The notes below the pieces were generated by a model. The model did not search any database. It saw nothing but the letters and a program-made list of their open reading frames with translations, and was not told where the DNA came from. A DNA stretch of 5,166 nucleotides from Candidatus Alectryobacillus merdavium (GTDB lineage: Bacteria; Bacillota_I; Bacilli_A; RFN20; CAG-826): the NCBI GenBank assembly GCA_017694735.1, contig JADIMN010000170.1:1-5166 (forward strand). The letters run 5' to 3'. The position numbers were made by a program, and so were the translations under genes. Of this stretch, positions 1 to 5,166 are shown in pieces. Position 1 is the first letter of the stretch. Each line of letters starts with the position of its first letter.

Positions 1-51
1 TCCTTTTAAAATATCGCCATATGAATTTTCAAAAGAAAATACTTTTTTCAT
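1..51 (-). CDS. 5' end of an unidentified gene, cut by the window edge
   Basis: Only the first 17 codons are inside the window. The peptide reads MKKVFSFENSYGDILKG and stays open to the edge. The start is supported by a perfect AGGAGG ribosome binding site at 63-58, six bases before the ATG. The gene is separated from the upstream flavoprotein operon by a strong intrinsic terminator (151-115) and has a candidate -10 box at 85-80, so it is probably its own transcription unit. The N-terminus is neither a clear signal peptide nor a membrane segment in the part visible. I do not recognise the family from 17 residues and assign no function. Confidence 0.7.
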   Translation of the reverse strand, partial: MKKVFSFENSYGDILKG

Positions 52-57
52 ACAAGT

Positions 58-63
58 CCTCCT
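58..63 (-). promoter_or_regulatory. Ribosome binding site of the edge gene
   Basis: The minus strand reads AGGAGG here, followed by six bases and then the ATG at 51-49. This is a full-strength Shine-Dalgarno site and is the main reason to accept the very short visible reading frame as a real gene start. Confidence 0.75.
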
Positions 64-79
64 AGAAATATATTTAATT

Positions 80-85
80 ATTATA
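80..85 (-). promoter_or_regulatory. Candidate -10 box for the edge gene
   Basis: The minus strand reads TATAAT, an exact match to the sigma-A -10 consensus, 16 bases before the AGGAGG site. It lies just past the terminator of the flavoprotein operon, where a promoter for the next gene would be expected. I find no convincing TTGACA-like -35 hexamer at 16-18 bases spacing. The surrounding sequence is almost all A/T, so a chance match is quite possible. Confidence 0.35.
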
Positions 86-114
86 TTAAATTATTTTTAA
101 AATAGATAAATGTT

Positions 115-151
115 TAAAAATAAAAAGCCAGAGAAATATAAATTCTCTGGC
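115..151 (-). terminator. Rho-independent terminator of the three-gene flavoprotein operon
   Basis: A perfect 9-bp inverted repeat (plus-strand arms GCCAGAGAA at 127-135 and TTCTCTGGC at 143-151) encloses a 7-base loop. On the minus strand the stem is followed at once by TTTTTATTTTTA (126-115), a classic U-tract. The 5' side of the hairpin begins 15 bases after the stop codon of the [2Fe-2S] reductase gene. It is the most G+C-rich structure in the local non-coding DNA. The plus-strand flank lacks a T-run, so it should work in the minus direction only, insulating the edge gene from operon readthrough. Confidence 0.9.
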
Positions 152-166
152 AAAACACTATTAAAA

Positions 167-1330
167 TTAATATTTATATACTTCAATTTCTAAATCTGAT
201 ACTGGATAAGAACAACAAGGATGGAAATAATTAAACTTTTTATCGATTTCCGCTTGTTTATTAAGTTTTGTAGTTTTTATTTCTCCTTTAATTATTTTAC
301 TTCTACAATATCCACATCCACCTAAATGACACTTTGATCTAATTAGTAAATTTGATCTTTCTAGTGCATTTAAAATAGTTTCGTTTTGCATAGCTTTTAT
401 TGAAAATACCTCGTTTTCGTAATGAATTTTAATAGTAAACTCTTTATTTTCTAGATTAAGAGTTTCTGGCGATCTTTCAATTCTAAAATATTTATTTTCA
501 ATATTTAATTTAGATACTTCACTATTTAAATAATCAAGCATTGCATTTGGACCACTTGCAAAAATACTATATTTTTCATCTTTAGGAGCATATTTTTTAA
601 TAATCTCAGCAGAAATCAATCCTTTTTCACAATTTGATACTTCTTCATCTCTTATAACATAAATAACTTTTATTTTAGAATTGCTGGATAAATTATCTAA
701 TTCATTCTTAAAAATAATGTCACTTACTTTATTTACTCCATAAATAATTGTTAAATTAAAATCTTCAATTCCATCATTTATTGCTTTAGCCATACTAATA
801 AAAGGAGTAATTCCAACACCACCTGCTAAAGCAATAACATTTTTTGCATCCCTTATAGATGAATAAGTTAAAAATCCACCTGGTTCACTAGCAAAAAGTT
901 TATCTCCAACTTTTGCTTTATCTAATAAATAATTTGATAAATATCCGTCTTCTTTTCTTTTAACAGTTATTCTATAAATATTTTCTAAAGCTTGTTTTGG
1001 AGAAGAAGAAATAGCATAAGCTCTAGATACGATATTATTATCAACATTAACAAATAAAGAGATATAACTACCAGATTTAAAATAAGCAAGTTTATCATTA
1101 TATTCTTCATCTGGTATTAAATAGAAACTTTTTGTATCTTTATTTTCTTCAACAATTTCTTTAATAATTAGATATTGTTTTTTTGGATGATAATAATTAG
1201 CTAATTTATTTACTTCATATTCTTTATATGGTTTTATTTCACTATTATTGATGGCGTCTAAACGATTTTTCTTTAAATTTTTAAATTTAAGCATATCCAT
1301 AACGCCAATTAAAGGAACTTTTACTTTCAT
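167..1330 (-). CDS. NAD(P)H-dependent flavin reductase with C-terminal [2Fe-2S] ferredoxin domain
   Basis: The 387-residue protein has a ferredoxin-NADP+ reductase core fused to a plant-type ferredoxin, the order seen in phthalate dioxygenase reductase-like electron-transfer proteins. Residues 1-50 are a basic extension ending in a LANYYHPKKQ stretch. The flavin domain (about 52-155) carries the flavin motif RAYAISSSP (103-111). The NAD(P) domain (about 163-285) carries GGVGITPF (170-177) and ASGPNAM (258-264). The ferredoxin domain (about 297-387) has C334-x4-C339-x2-C342-x29-C372, a complete cluster-ligand set, with an extra C373 beside the last ligand. Family knowledge says such proteins move electrons one at a time from NAD(P)H via flavin to the cluster and on to a partner. 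The likely partner is the CrtI-like enzyme encoded immediately before it (inference). No signal peptide is seen, so it should be cytosolic. It is last in the operon, and the terminator follows. NADH versus NADPH preference cannot be read reliably. Confidence 0.92.
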   Translation of the reverse strand: MKVKVPLIGVMDMLKFKNLKKNRLDAINNSEIKPYKEYEVNKLANYYHPKKQYLIIKEIVEENKDTKSFYLIPDEEYNDKLAYFKSGSYISLFVNVDNNIVSRAYAISSSPKQALENIYRITVKRKEDGYLSNYLLDKAKVGDKLFASEPGGFLTYSSIRDAKNVIALAGGVGITPFISMAKAINDGIEDFNLTIIYGVNKVSDIIFKNELDNLSSNSKIKVIYVIRDEEVSNCEKGLISAEIIKKYAPKDEKYSIFASGPNAMLDYLNSEVSKLNIENKYFRIERSPETLNLENKEFTIKIHYENEVFSIKAMQNETILNALERSNLLIRSKCHLGGCGYCRSKIIKGEIKTTKLNKQAEIDKKFNYFHPCCSYPVSDLEIEVYKY

Positions 1331-2866
1331 TTATTTATCCTCCTTCATATCTGCAAGAGTAAATTTTGCAGCTAAATCACCTGATAGATAAGAAGAATTA
1401 TATCCAGAACTTCTAACTCCATGTCCTCCTGCAAATCTTAAGCCTTTTAATATTGTTTCATCATACATTGTATTTAATCTTGGAAGCATATTATCTAATC
1501 CAGCAGTTAAATATCCATAGATAGTTCCATCTGGAGTTGATGTATAATGAGCATATGTAAGAGGAGTTGCAACTTCAATTTCTTCAATAGCATCACTAAT
1601 TTTGCAACCAGTTGCTTCTTCAAATCTTTTAATATAACCTTTTGCAAGTTTATCTTTTAAATCAAAGTAATTACTTTCATTAATTTCTTTATCAAAAACA
1701 TCACTAAAATATAAAGAAGTCATATACATAATAGTAGTTCCTTTTGGAGACGCATCACTTAATGCATTATTTAAGACAACTGTTACTTGATTAAAATTAT
1801 TTAAATCTTTCATAGAATCAAATGCTTCTCTAGTATTTAAGCTATCATAAATAAAGTAACTATAACTATTTAATCCTAATTCTTCTTTTGATTTATTTAA
1901 TCCTAAGAAAAGAGAAAAACCTCTTCCAGATAATTTTCTAAAACTAGATAATTTTAGCTGTTGTTCTGGAATTTGTTTTTTATCTTTAATCATACTTCCA
2001 TATACACTTTCTGGAGATGCGTTTGAAATAATATGTTTTGTATGAATAATTTTTCCACTATCTAGAACAACTCCATTTACTTGTCCATCTTGAAGTAATA
2101 TCTCTTTTGCTCCATCTCCAAAATATACATCACCACCACATTTTTTAATTTCTTCAATAATAGTTGCGCTAATTTGATGAGATCTTTCAATTGGAATTTG
2201 TGCTTTTAAGGTAATATATAAATAAACCATAATGCAATAATGTACAAAACCAAGCTCATCAGTTGCAGTTCCAAGATAAGACCAATAAGTATTTAAAATT
2301 TCTTGTGCTTTTTTAGGCATCTTTATTGCTTTTAATACTTTATCTACGCTATATACAGCAACTCTCATAAAGTTTGGAAACTTTTCTTTTAAAACTTTAG
2401 TTTCTGGTTTTCCATGAGACTTATTTAAATAATCCATTGCATTTTTTATTTCTTCACCAAGTTTAAAAAATGTTGTAACAGACTTTCTAGAACCTGGAAC
2501 ATATTCTTCCATCTTATTAATAAAGTTATCAACACCAAAAGGCATTTCATAACTTTCTTTTGTTTTTGCATTTATTACTCTAAAGGCTTCTGGAACATCA
2601 ACAAAGTGTAACTTATCTAATAAATCTAATTCTTTAAATAAAGAATATAAGTTGCCATGTAGATCTTCGTGTCCAAAATCACACAATTCATGTAAAGATG
2701 CTTCAAAGTAAAATCTACCTCTAGAAAATCCAGTAGCAAATCCACCAGGTAAAATATGTCTTTCAACTAAAAGTACCTTTTTATTTGATTTTGCTAGTCT
2801 TAATGCAGCAATAAGTCCTCCATTGCCAGAACCAATCACAACTGCATCATAATTTAATTCATTCAT
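1331..2866 (-). CDS. Phytoene desaturase/retinol saturase-like FAD oxidoreductase
   Basis: The 511-residue protein belongs to the COG1233 CrtI/CrtISO/RetSat-type flavoproteins. The N-terminus holds the FAD dinucleotide fold: DAVVIGSGNGG (7-17), VLLVERH with ribose-binding E35, and the PGGFATGFSRGRFYF segment (40-54) typical of the family. The C-terminal FAD segment (about 476-500) reads LRFAGGHGVRSSGYNSS and then YLSGDLAAK. Family members desaturate, isomerise or saturate isoprenoid polyenes and other hydrophobic chains. Two features differ from ordinary carotenoid desaturases: ASLHELCDFG (56-65) follows the glycine-rich region, and RSSGYNSS occurs in the C-terminal motif. The direction of reaction and the substrate are unknown. 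Pairing with a [2Fe-2S] reductase gene suggests a reductase role (inference). No membrane helix or signal peptide is obvious. The gene overlaps the CoADR-rhodanese gene by eight bases (ATGAATGA) and has an AGGAG site nine bases before its ATG. No phytoene synthase or other carotenoid gene is present. Confidence 0.88.
   Translation of the reverse strand: MNELNYDAVVIGSGNGGLIAALRLAKSNKKVLLVERHILPGGFATGFSRGRFYFEASLHELCDFGHEDLHGNLYSLFKELDLLDKLHFVDVPEAFRVINAKTKESYEMPFGVDNFINKMEEYVPGSRKSVTTFFKLGEEIKNAMDYLNKSHGKPETKVLKEKFPNFMRVAVYSVDKVLKAIKMPKKAQEILNTYWSYLGTATDELGFVHYCIMVYLYITLKAQIPIERSHQISATIIEEIKKCGGDVYFGDGAKEILLQDGQVNGVVLDSGKIIHTKHIISNASPESVYGSMIKDKKQIPEQQLKLSSFRKLSGRGFSLFLGLNKSKEELGLNSYSYFIYDSLNTREAFDSMKDLNNFNQVTVVLNNALSDASPKGTTIMYMTSLYFSDVFDKEINESNYFDLKDKLAKGYIKRFEEATGCKISDAIEEIEVATPLTYAHYTSTPDGTIYGYLTAGLDNMLPRLNTMYDETILKGLRFAGGHGVRSSGYNSSYLSGDLAAKFTLADMKEDK
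1339..1345 (-). promoter_or_regulatory. Ribosome binding site of the [2Fe-2S] reductase, inside the preceding gene
   Basis: The minus strand reads AAGGAGG, eight bases before the ATG at 1330-1328. The site is made by the codons for the last residues of the CrtI-like protein (MKEDK then TAA), and the stop codon abuts the start codon with no base between. This layout favours translational coupling and similar protein amounts, and it confirms the chosen start. Confidence 0.85.
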
Positions 2867-4529
2867 ATTTATTATCTCCTATAAATCTAAATCTTTTTTT
2901 AACAGCATTATACAATCTAAAGCCACCAGCTAAGTGATAGCAATCAAAGCCATATTGGCTTAATATTCTATATGCATAATAGCTTCTAAGAGCACTATAG
3001 CAAATTAGATAATAAGTTTTATTTTTATCTAATTTATTTAAATTTTTTCTTAAGCTATCTAGTGGAATATTTATAGATGTATGAATATGTCCATGTTTAT
3101 ATTCATAATCATCTCTAACATCTAATAATATAGCATTTTTATCTTTAATTATTTTATCTAAGTCTTCTAAATAGAATTGTCTTACTAAATTATCTTTTAA
3201 ATTATTTAACATAAAACCAATCATATTAATTGGATCTTTTGCACTGCCAAAAGGAGGAGCATAAGATAATTCAGCATCTTTTAAAGATAAACCATTGATA
3301 TGATATCTAATTGCCATTGATAAAATATCTATTCTTTTATCAACTCCCTCTTTTCCAATAATTTGAGCTCCTAAAATATCATAATTATCTTTATTATATA
3401 AAACTTTAATATTAAGTGTTGCATAATTTGGATAATAAGAAGCATGATTATTTGGAAATAGATATATTTTATCATAGTTTATATTTTTTCTTTTTAGTGC
3501 TTCTTCATTATAGCCAGTTGAAGCAACAGATAAATCAAATACTTTTAAAATGCTCGTCGAATTACTTTTAACTTCTTCACTTTTATTTAAAATTAAATTA
3601 TCTGCTAAAAATCTACCTTCTTTATTAGCAATCCCAGCTAAAGGTACATAATTTATTTCACCATCAATAATTGATTTAATAGCACTTACATCACCAACTG
3701 CATAAATATCTTTATCGCTGGTTATAAATAAATTATCTACTTTTATACTATCTTTTAATGATAAATCTAATTTTGCATCTTTTGCTAATTCACTATTAGG
3801 TCTAACTCCAATTGCTTGAATTAAAATATCGCCTTTAATAACCTTATTATTTTTTAAATAAACTTCAACTGAATCATTTAAAGTATTAACTTTATTTACA
3901 AATGAATTTAGTAGCAATTTAATATTATTTTTTCTAATTTCATTATGAACAAAGCAAGCCATCTCATAATCTAAATTTGCTAAAACATGATTTGAACCTT
4001 CAATTAAAGTTACATCTAATCCTGATAATTTTAAATTCTCTGCAATCTCTAAACCAATAAATCCTCCGCCCAAAACTATAGCAGATTTATAATTATTTTC
4101 TATGATTGCATTTTTTAATTTAACACTATCTTCAACGTTTTTAAGTTCAAAAATTCTTTTATTATTATCAGCAATTTTTATTGCGTTTGCGCCGGTTGCA
4201 ATAATTAATTTGTCATAATTATCAATAAATGTATTTTTATTCTTTAAATTTAATATAGTAATTTGCTTTTTATCTTTATCTATTTTAATTACTTTAGAAT
4301 TAACAAAAACATCAATATTAAATCTATTTTTTAAACTCTCTGGGCTTTGTAGTGTAAGCTGTTTTTGATCATTAATTACATTTGATACGTAGTAAGGCAA
4401 TCCACAATTTGCATAAGAAACAAAGTTGCTTTGTTCATAAATTATAATTTCAGCAAATTCGTCTAATCTTCTTAATCTACACGCAAATGAAGCACCAGCA
4501 GCAACTCCACCAATAATTACATATTTCAT
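2859..4529 (-). CDS. cdr: CoA-disulfide/persulfide reductase with C-terminal rhodanese domain (CoADR-RHD)
   Basis: The 556-residue protein matches the length of known CoADR-rhodanese fusions (about 550-570). FAD fold: KYVIIGGVAAG (2-12) and E32. The single active cysteine is C42 in SYANCGLPYY (38-47). The NAD domain has VLGGGFIGLEIAENL (152-166), with E177 at the end of the next strand, which favours NADH. The second FAD motif is IYAVGDVS (275-282, D280). The dimerisation domain (about 325-440) contains ASYYPNY (363-369) and SYAPPFGSAKDPIN (422-435), the tyrosine-bearing segments of CoADR active sites. The rhodanese domain (about 455-548) has LLDVRDDYEY (468-477) and the persulfide loop CYSALRS (510-516; C510, R515), so both catalytic centres look intact. 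Known relatives reduce CoA disulfide, CoA persulfide or polysulfide with NAD(P)H in the cytosol. Which one applies here is not readable. It is first in the three-gene operon. Unlike its neighbours it has no Shine-Dalgarno site, but the next in-frame Met is residue 190, and MKYVIIGG is the normal family N-terminus, so the start is secure. Confidence 0.95.
   Translation of the reverse strand: MKYVIIGGVAAGASFACRLRRLDEFAEIIIYEQSNFVSYANCGLPYYVSNVINDQKQLTLQSPESLKNRFNIDVFVNSKVIKIDKDKKQITILNLKNKNTFIDNYDKLIIATGANAIKIADNNKRIFELKNVEDSVKLKNAIIENNYKSAIVLGGGFIGLEIAENLKLSGLDVTLIEGSNHVLANLDYEMACFVHNEIRKNNIKLLLNSFVNKVNTLNDSVEVYLKNNKVIKGDILIQAIGVRPNSELAKDAKLDLSLKDSIKVDNLFITSDKDIYAVGDVSAIKSIIDGEINYVPLAGIANKEGRFLADNLILNKSEEVKSNSTSILKVFDLSVASTGYNEEALKRKNINYDKIYLFPNNHASYYPNYATLNIKVLYNKDNYDILGAQIIGKEGVDKRIDILSMAIRYHINGLSLKDAELSYAPPFGSAKDPINMIGFMLNNLKDNLVRQFYLEDLDKIIKDKNAILLDVRDDYEYKHGHIHTSINIPLDSLRKNLNKLDKNKTYYLICYSALRSYYAYRILSQYGFDCYHLAGGFRLYNAVKKRFRFIGDNKYE
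2876..2880 (-). promoter_or_regulatory. Ribosome binding site of the CrtI-like gene, inside the preceding gene
   Basis: The minus strand reads AGGAG (AGGAGA with the next base), nine bases before the ATG at 2866-2864. It lies in the codons for the final GDNKYE residues of the CoADR-rhodanese protein, whose TGA stop falls inside the new reading frame. This fixes the start and indicates coupled translation. Confidence 0.8.
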
Positions 4530-4705
4530 ATATCTTAAAAATTATAAAATAATTTTTTATAAAATGATATTTTTATAAATTATAATTAATAAAATTTTAT
4601 TTAAATTTCAAACAAAAAATAAAATTTATTGAGGTTTTGCATATGTTTTTATCATTAAATTAAATTAATATAATATGTTGAAGTTAATAATAACTAAAAA
4701 ATTAA
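4530..4705. other. A/T-rich intergenic region between lipoprotein gene and flavoprotein operon
   Basis: This 176-base gap is almost entirely A and T. I see no reading frame of meaningful size on either strand and no G+C-rich hairpin with a T-tract, so it is unclear whether the lipoprotein transcript ends here or runs on into the operon. It contains two TATAAT matches on the minus strand (4546-4541 and 4584-4579) and an 11-bp A/T-only inverted repeat (4592-4602 with 4617-4627, 14-base loop). Composition alone could explain both. Confidence 0.5.
4541..4546 (-). promoter_or_regulatory. Candidate -10 box of the flavoprotein operon
   Basis: The minus strand reads TATAAT, 11 bases before the ATG of the CoADR-rhodanese gene. 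Used as a -10 box it would place the transcript start only about five bases before the ATG, giving an almost leaderless mRNA, which fits the missing ribosome binding site. There is no good -35 hexamer at 16-18 bases. A second TATAAT lies at 4584-4579, and a TTGAAA at 4611-4606 is 21 bases upstream of that one, which is too far for a standard promoter. In DNA this A/T-rich, chance matches are common. Confidence 0.35.
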
Positions 4706-5149
4706 TCAATCCCTCATCATTTCTTTAATAAAAGAGCTTGGCATTGGATCACTAGATCTATAAGTAGCATCAATTCCATCAAAATACATATATAATGAAG
4801 TATAACTAATATAAAAGTCAAGTTCACTATTTTTTTGTGTATCTGATGAATCAAAAGTAACAAATAATTGATAAGCATTATCATTTACTTCATTTGTTAA
4901 ATTTTTAGGATAAAATTCATCTTCAATACTAAAATCTACTTTTATATAATCACAATCTATATATGAATAAGTGTCACTAGAAACATACCATGCTGAACTG
5001 TGGAAAACTGACTCCGAAAATTGTATGCTAATAATATCTTTAACTTCAAAATTTGTTGCATCTTTTAAAGAAAATATATCACTTGATGCACACGAAGATA
5101 AAACACTTGTAGCAGCAAGTATAAAGGATAAAAATTTGACCTTCTTCAT
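4706..5149 (-). CDS. Small lipoprotein of unknown function
   Basis: The 147-residue protein starts with a type II signal peptide: basic MKKVK, a hydrophobic stretch FLSFILAATSVL (6-17) and the lipobox LSSC (17-20). C20 would therefore be lipidated and the mature 127 residues following it held on the outer face of the membrane. Ala at +2 gives no retention signal. The mature part is rich in Ser, Asp, Tyr and Phe, with alternating patterns that look like beta strands (about 67-80, 92-100, 109-123), a single further cysteine (C66) and the acidic/basic tail IKEMMRD. I recognise no domain and assign no function. A secreted beta-rich binding or envelope-stress protein is one guess. It lies 176 bases before the flavoprotein operon on the same strand. 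Nothing in its sequence links it to redox chemistry, so co-function is not established. Confidence 0.85.
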   Translation of the reverse strand: MKKVKFLSFILAATSVLSSCASSDIFSLKDATNFEVKDIISIQFSESVFHSSAWYVSSDTYSYIDCDYIKVDFSIEDEFYPKNLTNEVNDNAYQLFVTFDSSDTQKNSELDFYISYTSLYMYFDGIDATYRSSDPMPSSFIKEMMRD

Positions 5150-5156
5150 AATTAAA

Positions 5157-5162
5157 TCTCCT
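5157..5162 (-). promoter_or_regulatory. Ribosome binding site of the lipoprotein gene
   Basis: The minus strand reads AGGAGA, seven bases before the ATG at 5149-5147. It supports the annotated start, which also gives a complete signal peptide. The window ends four bases further out, so the promoter is not visible. Confidence 0.8.
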
Positions 5163-5166
5163 ATTA

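Noticed and set aside
1331..2866. Naming the CrtI-like gene as a phytoene desaturase of carotenoid biosynthesis
   Set aside because: Only the general FAD fold supports it. The C-terminal motif differs, and no carotenoid genes are present.
4592..4627. 11-bp inverted repeat with a 14-base loop, downstream of the lipoprotein gene, as a terminator or operator
   Set aside because: The stem is made only of A-T pairs, no T-tract follows it directly, and in a nearly all-A/T region a repeat of this length is expected by chance.
4631..4663. Plus-strand GAGG followed by ATG at 4643, a possible leader peptide
   Set aside because: The frame is only six codons before TAA, and no plus-strand gene follows it, so there is nothing for it to regulate.
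4669..4674. Plus-strand TATAAT as a divergent promoter
   Set aside because: There is no -35 element at proper spacing and no plus-strand gene anywhere downstream in the window.
1..5166. Mycoplasma-type genetic code, suggested by the low G+C content
   Set aside because: Two genes end in TGA at family-typical or sensible lengths, and tryptophans I checked are TGG, for example in TYWSYL of the CrtI-like protein and SAWYV of the lipoprotein.
1..5166. Mobile elements, CRISPR arrays, tRNA or rRNA genes
   Set aside because: No transposase, regularly spaced repeat or recognisable structural RNA sequence was seen on either strand.

Overview
The window is very A+T-rich (roughly a quarter to 30% G+C by eye, lower between genes). 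Every gene I can support is on the minus strand. Strong AGGAGG/AGGAGA ribosome binding sites, a lipoprotein with a standard lipobox, a hairpin-plus-T-tract terminator, and a fused CoA-disulfide reductase/rhodanese all point to a low-G+C member of the Bacillota, plausibly an anaerobic or gut-type Bacilli/Erysipelotrichia-like or clostridial lineage. That placement is inference. TGA is used as a stop (genes ending at 2859 and 4706) and tryptophan is encoded by TGG, so this is the standard bacterial code and not the Mycoplasma code.

Layout, read in the direction of transcription (high to low coordinates). (1) 5149-4706 is a small lipoprotein of unknown function with a good ribosome binding site. 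(2) 4705-4530 is a 176-base, almost pure A/T gap holding candidate promoter elements but no G+C-rich terminator. (3) 4529-167 is a tightly packed three-gene operon: a CoA-disulfide/persulfide reductase with a C-terminal rhodanese domain; a phytoene-desaturase/retinol-saturase-like FAD oxidoreductase (8-base overlap with the gene before it); and a ferredoxin-NAD(P)+ reductase-type flavoprotein with its own C-terminal [2Fe-2S] domain (no intergenic base, its ribosome binding site lying in the last codons of the gene before it). (4) 151-115 is a clear intrinsic terminator ending the operon. (5) The first 17 codons of another minus-strand gene run off the left edge (51-1), with their own ribosome binding site and a candidate -10 box.

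The operon is the main item of interest: three different flavoprotein oxidoreductases expressed as a unit. The most economical inference is that the flavin/[2Fe-2S] reductase passes electrons from NAD(P)H to the phytoene-desaturase-like enzyme, which would then act as a reductase (saturase) on an unknown substrate, while the CoADR-rhodanese protein deals with thiol, CoA or persulfide redox state. No carotenoid biosynthesis gene is present in the window, and the CrtI-like protein departs from carotenoid desaturases at its C-terminal FAD motif, so a carotenoid role should not be assumed. I see no mobile element, CRISPR array, tRNA or rRNA.
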